Assembly: GCA_030144725.1 (NCBI GenBank)
Contig: JASKMD010000149.1
Span: 1-64,000 of the forward strand
DNA: 64,000 bases
Direction of reading: 5' to 3'
From: Haematococcus lacustris
Taxonomy: Eukaryota; Chlorophyta; Chlorophyceae; Chlamydomonadales; Haematococcaceae
The first letter of the stretch is position 1. Each line of letters begins with the position of its first letter. This document shows, piece by piece, positions 61,601 through 64,000 of this stretch. The notes below the pieces were generated by a model. The model was not told the DNA's origin. It saw only the letters and a program-made list of their open reading frames with translations, and made no database searches. Both the position numbers and the translations under genes were made by a program.

Positions 61601-62889
61601 GGCTCTGTAATGCACTACCACATACAAATGTGAGGCCCACTAGGACCGTGTGACGCTGTTGGCCGCCCTCCTTCACGGTGGTACGATGTGATGGCCTCCC
61701 CTGCTGCCAGGGTGTTGCCGGGTTATCAGATTCCGGCTGCCGCCCTCCCTGGCTGCCTGGTTGTGCAGGGGGAGGAGGTGGCCTGCTGGGTGCAGCGTGG
61801 GGCCTTGAGGATGCCTGCTGACAGGCGGTTGCCCCTCCTCCTCATAGGCCCTGGCACAGGTGTGGGCTCAGGGTAGGGTCGTCAAAGGAGGTGTTCGGAA
61901 GAAGTGGTTGGAGAATGCGGTTGAGGAATGCAGCGTGGAGCTGTGTCGCTCAACTGGTCGTGACAGCCATGATGGGGTCAACATAAGCAGTAGAGCCTGA
62001 CGGGCAAGCTCAGCTGTGTGAGATGTGTGCGTGTCCTGACCTGACCTCATTTACCGTCACCTGACCTGTAGGGGTGGCGCCTTTTAGGGCATTTCTGGAG
62101 GAGCGGCAGGTCTGGCAGCAGCAGCTCCAGCAGCAGGAGCAGCAGGAGCAGCAGCAGCTGCAGCAGCAGCAGGACCCACAAGAAGCATCAGCGCCTGGTT
62201 TGGCCATCACCTTCGCTCCCACCTCCGCCCCAAGCGCTCAGCCTGGCAGGGGTTCAACTCTACGTAGCGCTTCCTTCGCCACCCCCCAGCCACCTGCCCC
62301 TGGCCTGGCTGTCCCTGGCTCACCGGCTCCATGTCATTTGTTCTTTGGATGCCGCAGCGCCAGCTCAGACTTCTACTTCCAGCACCAGTGGCAACAGCTG
62401 CAGCAGCAGGGTGTGCTGGCCCCTGCCCCCCTAGGCCTGGTTACGGCCTTCTCTCGAGACCAAGGCAAGAAGGTGGGCTCATGGAACTAACGCTCAGCAG
62501 TGGCTGCAATGGGCGGTAGGGATGCTCCGTGTCTTCATCATCGCCATTAATGCATGGGGCATACAATGCCTCGCCATGCAGACATCAAACTTAAATAGGT
62601 GCACCGTTGCTTGAGACCCCGCGCCGTACCACAAACCCTGGTTCTGATCCTGCTGGTGCAGGTGTATGTGTCACACAAGCTGATGGAGCATGGGGCTGAC
62701 GTGTGGGGCTTGCTGGAGCAGGGCGCGCTCGTGTATGTGGCTGGGTCCGCCAAGAACATGCCCCAGGGCGTGCTGGGGGCACTGGAAGGCATTGCGCAAC
62801 AGCATGGGGGTTTGAGCTTGGAAGCAGCAACTCAGTTTATGAAGCAGCTGGAGCTTAAGGGCCGCTACTGGGTGGAAGCCTGGTCCTGA
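52690..62889 (+). CDS. NDOR1: NADPH-dependent diflavin oxidoreductase 1 (TAH18/ATR3)
   Basis: Cytosolic FMN/FAD reductase that passes NADPH electrons to the Fe-S protein DRE2/anamorsin in Fe-S cluster assembly. Exons: 52690-52740 (YGSQSGNAQ, FMN loop), 52829-52963, 53074-53202 (FGLGDSGYAKYN), 53516-53695 (LGLGDDQHANGY), 53992-54394, about 56285-56376 (SHFQDTRLLELQLEEGV), 56574-56656, 57149-57277, 59964-60011 (DISGASPRRYFFQ), 60229-60314, 60711-60845 (RPRYFSIASSIR, FAD motif), 61254-61362 (RRGLCSSYLA), 61769-61859 (LLIGPGTG, NADPH motif), 62072-62472 (VAPFRAFLEER, a Gln-rich insert, HLFFGCRSASSDFYF) and 62662-62889 (YVSHKLMEHG to the stop). Exons 1-5 and 9-15 are in phase. About 770 residues against roughly 600 in animals, the excess being low-complexity inserts. 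Two introns are unusually long because they hold repeats and a Fanzor-like gene. Confidence 0.92.
54691..56190. repeat. Perfect 75 x 20-bp satellite in an NDOR1 intron
   Basis: CATGCCTGCCTGCTGCCCCT is repeated 75 times over exactly 1,500 bp with no visible variation. Because 20 is not divisible by 3 and the unit has no stop, all three forward frames stay open and read the same Cys/Pro-rich 20-residue period. It lies between NDOR1 exons 5 (ending 54394) and 6 (from about 56285). Confidence 0.97.
57939..59508 (-). CDS. Divergent Fanzor-like gene F5, antisense in an NDOR1 intron
   Basis: The long 3' exon (58622-57939) encodes VVLVDEHRTTRVSS (RuvC-II, compare VVLVDEFRTSRVSS in F2) and WLDRDCNAALNMQRIGE (RuvC-III), then WRPLELCYWPKQGK and GYKRVRDKPPK, parallel to the F2 tail. 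Before RuvC-II, ASIGTGGGWGADAVLRACC corresponds to GSIG.RGVPVSQM.KEA in F2 and F3. Likely upstream exons: 59508-59439 (MPPRKRPSSADQEPHP, basic), a segment with PPGKQREERRLEWKTQRRQ (about 59350-59282), and 59194-59037 (VLRRCKKTRRKLMAHF). A 58990-58660 stretch has a Glu-Pro/Asp-Pro repeat. No RuvC-I motif was found, so the gene is probably inactive or incompletely modelled. Between RuvC-II and III it has a Lys/Pro/Ala-rich insert not present in F2 or F3. Confidence 0.62.
59580..59660. repeat. Short tandem repeat CCAAAGGGCACCT
   Basis: Five to six imperfect units of about 13-14 bp in the NDOR1 intron, just upstream of the F5 start. Confidence 0.9.
59710..59935. repeat. Dispersed repeat shared with gene K intron, plus local repeats
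   Basis: 59714-59810 matches 42987-43070 (GCAGAAAGACCGTCATGGTG). It is followed by repeated GAACACCC.GTTGTGC units (59846-59935). Confidence 0.8.
60957..61230. repeat. (CCCCG)n pentanucleotide array in an NDOR1 intron
   Basis: About 54 uninterrupted GCCCC units between NDOR1 exons 11 and 12. Open Arg/Pro-rich frames in it (and Gly/Arg-rich on the minus strand) are repeat artefacts. The downstream exon starts 23 bp after the array. Confidence 0.97.
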
Positions 62890-62954
62890 AATGATCCTCA
62901 GCCGCTGTTTTGGTGATTACCAGTTTGTACAAGCTCCAAGTTATGTGGGAGGGA

Positions 62955-63117
62955 TAGGTGGCTTACACCGCATAAGCCGTCAGCTGTTAGGCTGCTTGGC
63001 CGCCCTCCCCCTCTAGGGTTTTGGGACTTTCTGCAACGCACTTCAAAGCAAGGTGTACAAACAAAGGTGCACATGGGCTCAAAATGAAGTCATGCAAGTT
63101 CTCATTATTGTTCTGTG
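62955..63117 (-). mobile_element. LINE 3' UTR fragment
   Basis: GTGGCTTACACCGCATAAGC, GGCCGCCCTCCCCCTCTAGG, CAACGCACTTCAAAGCAAGG and TCATGCAAGTTCTCATTATT match the other LINE 3' ends. Truncated at about 63117. Lies 65 bp past the NDOR1 stop. Confidence 0.85.
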
Positions 63118-63299
63118 AGTTATGTGAACCCAGTTTGCCCGCCCCACCAGACACACAAGGCGGGTTCACACGCAGGCTGTCAAACATGCCCACAGTCCTA
63201 CACCCTCAACACCTTGTACATATATTAGGCACGCAGCATGGCAGCTTGCATGACAGTTGCATGTCAGTTGTGTGGCAGCTGCACGACACCCTTGACGCG

Positions 63300-63868
63300 C
63301 GTTGCACGATAGACCTACTCTCGCTACCATCGCTGATGCAGGAGAGTGTGACGGGCCAGTATGGGCAACTGGCGCTATGTGCTTGGAAAGCTGTGCGGGT
63401 CCTGGTACGCGCATGCATGTCACTGTCAAGGAACTTCATCATATCCCCAGTTGGCGCACATCATATCTCAAAACTGCCTCTTAACACTGGTCTGGACTGC
63501 TCTGCAGTGTCAGAGGGATGCCTGGGCTACCAGACAACGCAAAAAACTCGGAAGAACCGAACACCGTGGAAATCCAGGTTCCTCCAGTGACAGCAGGCAA
63601 GTGAGGTGTGCTGCGCGCCATTGCTTCATTCTGTTTTCACGATCCCGCGCTCTAGGCAGCTGTGCCGCGCAGCACATTGCGCACAATGCGCACTTGCTTC
63701 CCCAGGTTGGGAAAGCACCTTTGATCAACTGGACGAACGGCAGCACATATCCTTCAGCGACCTACAACTTCATGAGCTGCTGGCACAAGGACGTCACAGG
63801 GAGGTGTACCGTGGCTATTGGTTCAACACCGAGGTTGCAGTCATTTGCATGAAGGGTGGAGGCAAGGT
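63300..63868 (+). CDS. TKL-type protein kinase N-lobe (partial, runs off the window)
   Basis: Exon about 63706-63868, preceded by a CCCCAG acceptor, encodes ISFSDLQLHELLAQGRHREV followed by YRGYWFNTEVAVICMKGGGK and a GTGAGA donor. The pattern I.F.EL.L...I..G..G.VYRG.W....VAVK is that of Raf/MLK-like (TKL) kinases. Two positions are odd: the Gly loop is GRHREV rather than GxFGxV, and the Lys expected after VAV is Ile (an M-K pair follows). Upstream exon(s) probably lie at about 63508-63600 (CQRDAWATRQRKKLGRTEHR). Either a pseudokinase or a degraded copy; most of the gene is outside the window. Confidence 0.5.
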
Positions 63869-64000
63869 GAGACTGGTACTCCTTCCATCAGGATACTTAG
63901 CCTCACGTGTTACCACTAGCCTTCCGTGGACAGCTGTCGCATGTTTCACTGCAGCAAAGCGTTGATGACAGCGACGTATGGCCAGTTCCACAAGCATTTA

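Overview
This is nuclear DNA from a green alga, most likely a volvocalean chlorophyte (Haematococcus or Chlamydomonas-like). The genus is an inference. The sequence is GC-rich, genes are cut into many short exons, most introns end in (T)GCAG, and orthologues of plant and algal housekeeping genes recur. Simple repeats and mobile-element debris fill the spaces. Exon coordinates come from matching conserved protein families and splice consensus; no transcript evidence was available.

Layout: a pentanucleotide satellite (1-1148); the 5' part of an ADAT1-like tRNA adenosine deaminase (-, 1344-2360); a Fanzor relic F1 (-); a USP36/42-like ubiquitin protease (+, 3422-7325); a 5'-truncated Fanzor F2 (+, 7578-8826) that abuts the complete proteasome ATPase gene RPT1 (+, 8884-12435); repeats and a transposon-like gene (-, 14405-16883); a MITE; an Mpv17/PMP22-like fragment (-); a nearly full-length Fanzor nuclease gene F3 (-, 19040-21828), divergent from a PASTICCINO1-like FKBP/TPR gene (+, 22034-27238); a PKA/PKG-type kinase (+, 28217-31426); a Fanzor relic F4 (+); two paralogous genes of unknown function, J (32721-37197) and K (40166-43613), separated by a terminal-inverted-repeat element; nested LINE and TIR-element debris (44.5-46.4 kb); an M14 zinc carboxypeptidase (+, 46394-50428); a Fanzor relic F6 and further repeats; the diflavin reductase gene NDOR1/TAH18 (+, 52690-62889), whose introns hold a perfect 75 x 20 bp satellite, an antisense Fanzor-like gene F5 and a CCCCG array; and the first exons of a TKL-like kinase at the right edge.

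The most notable content is six loci related to Fanzor, the eukaryotic relatives of TnpB (OMEGA) RNA-guided nucleases. F3 keeps the three RuvC motifs but has a one-base frame discrepancy at a G14 run. F1, F2 and F4 share about 250 bp of conserved noncoding DNA after the stop codon, ending at the same AAACTTG. This is where a guide-RNA scaffold would lie by analogy with TnpB and Fanzor elements. In F2 and F4 this end sits just upstream of a host start codon and is followed at once by a short local duplication.

The host genes do not form a pathway. Three concern protein turnover or folding (USP, RPT1, the FKBP protein), one tRNA editing, one cytosolic Fe-S assembly (NDOR1), and one cyclic-nucleotide-type signalling.
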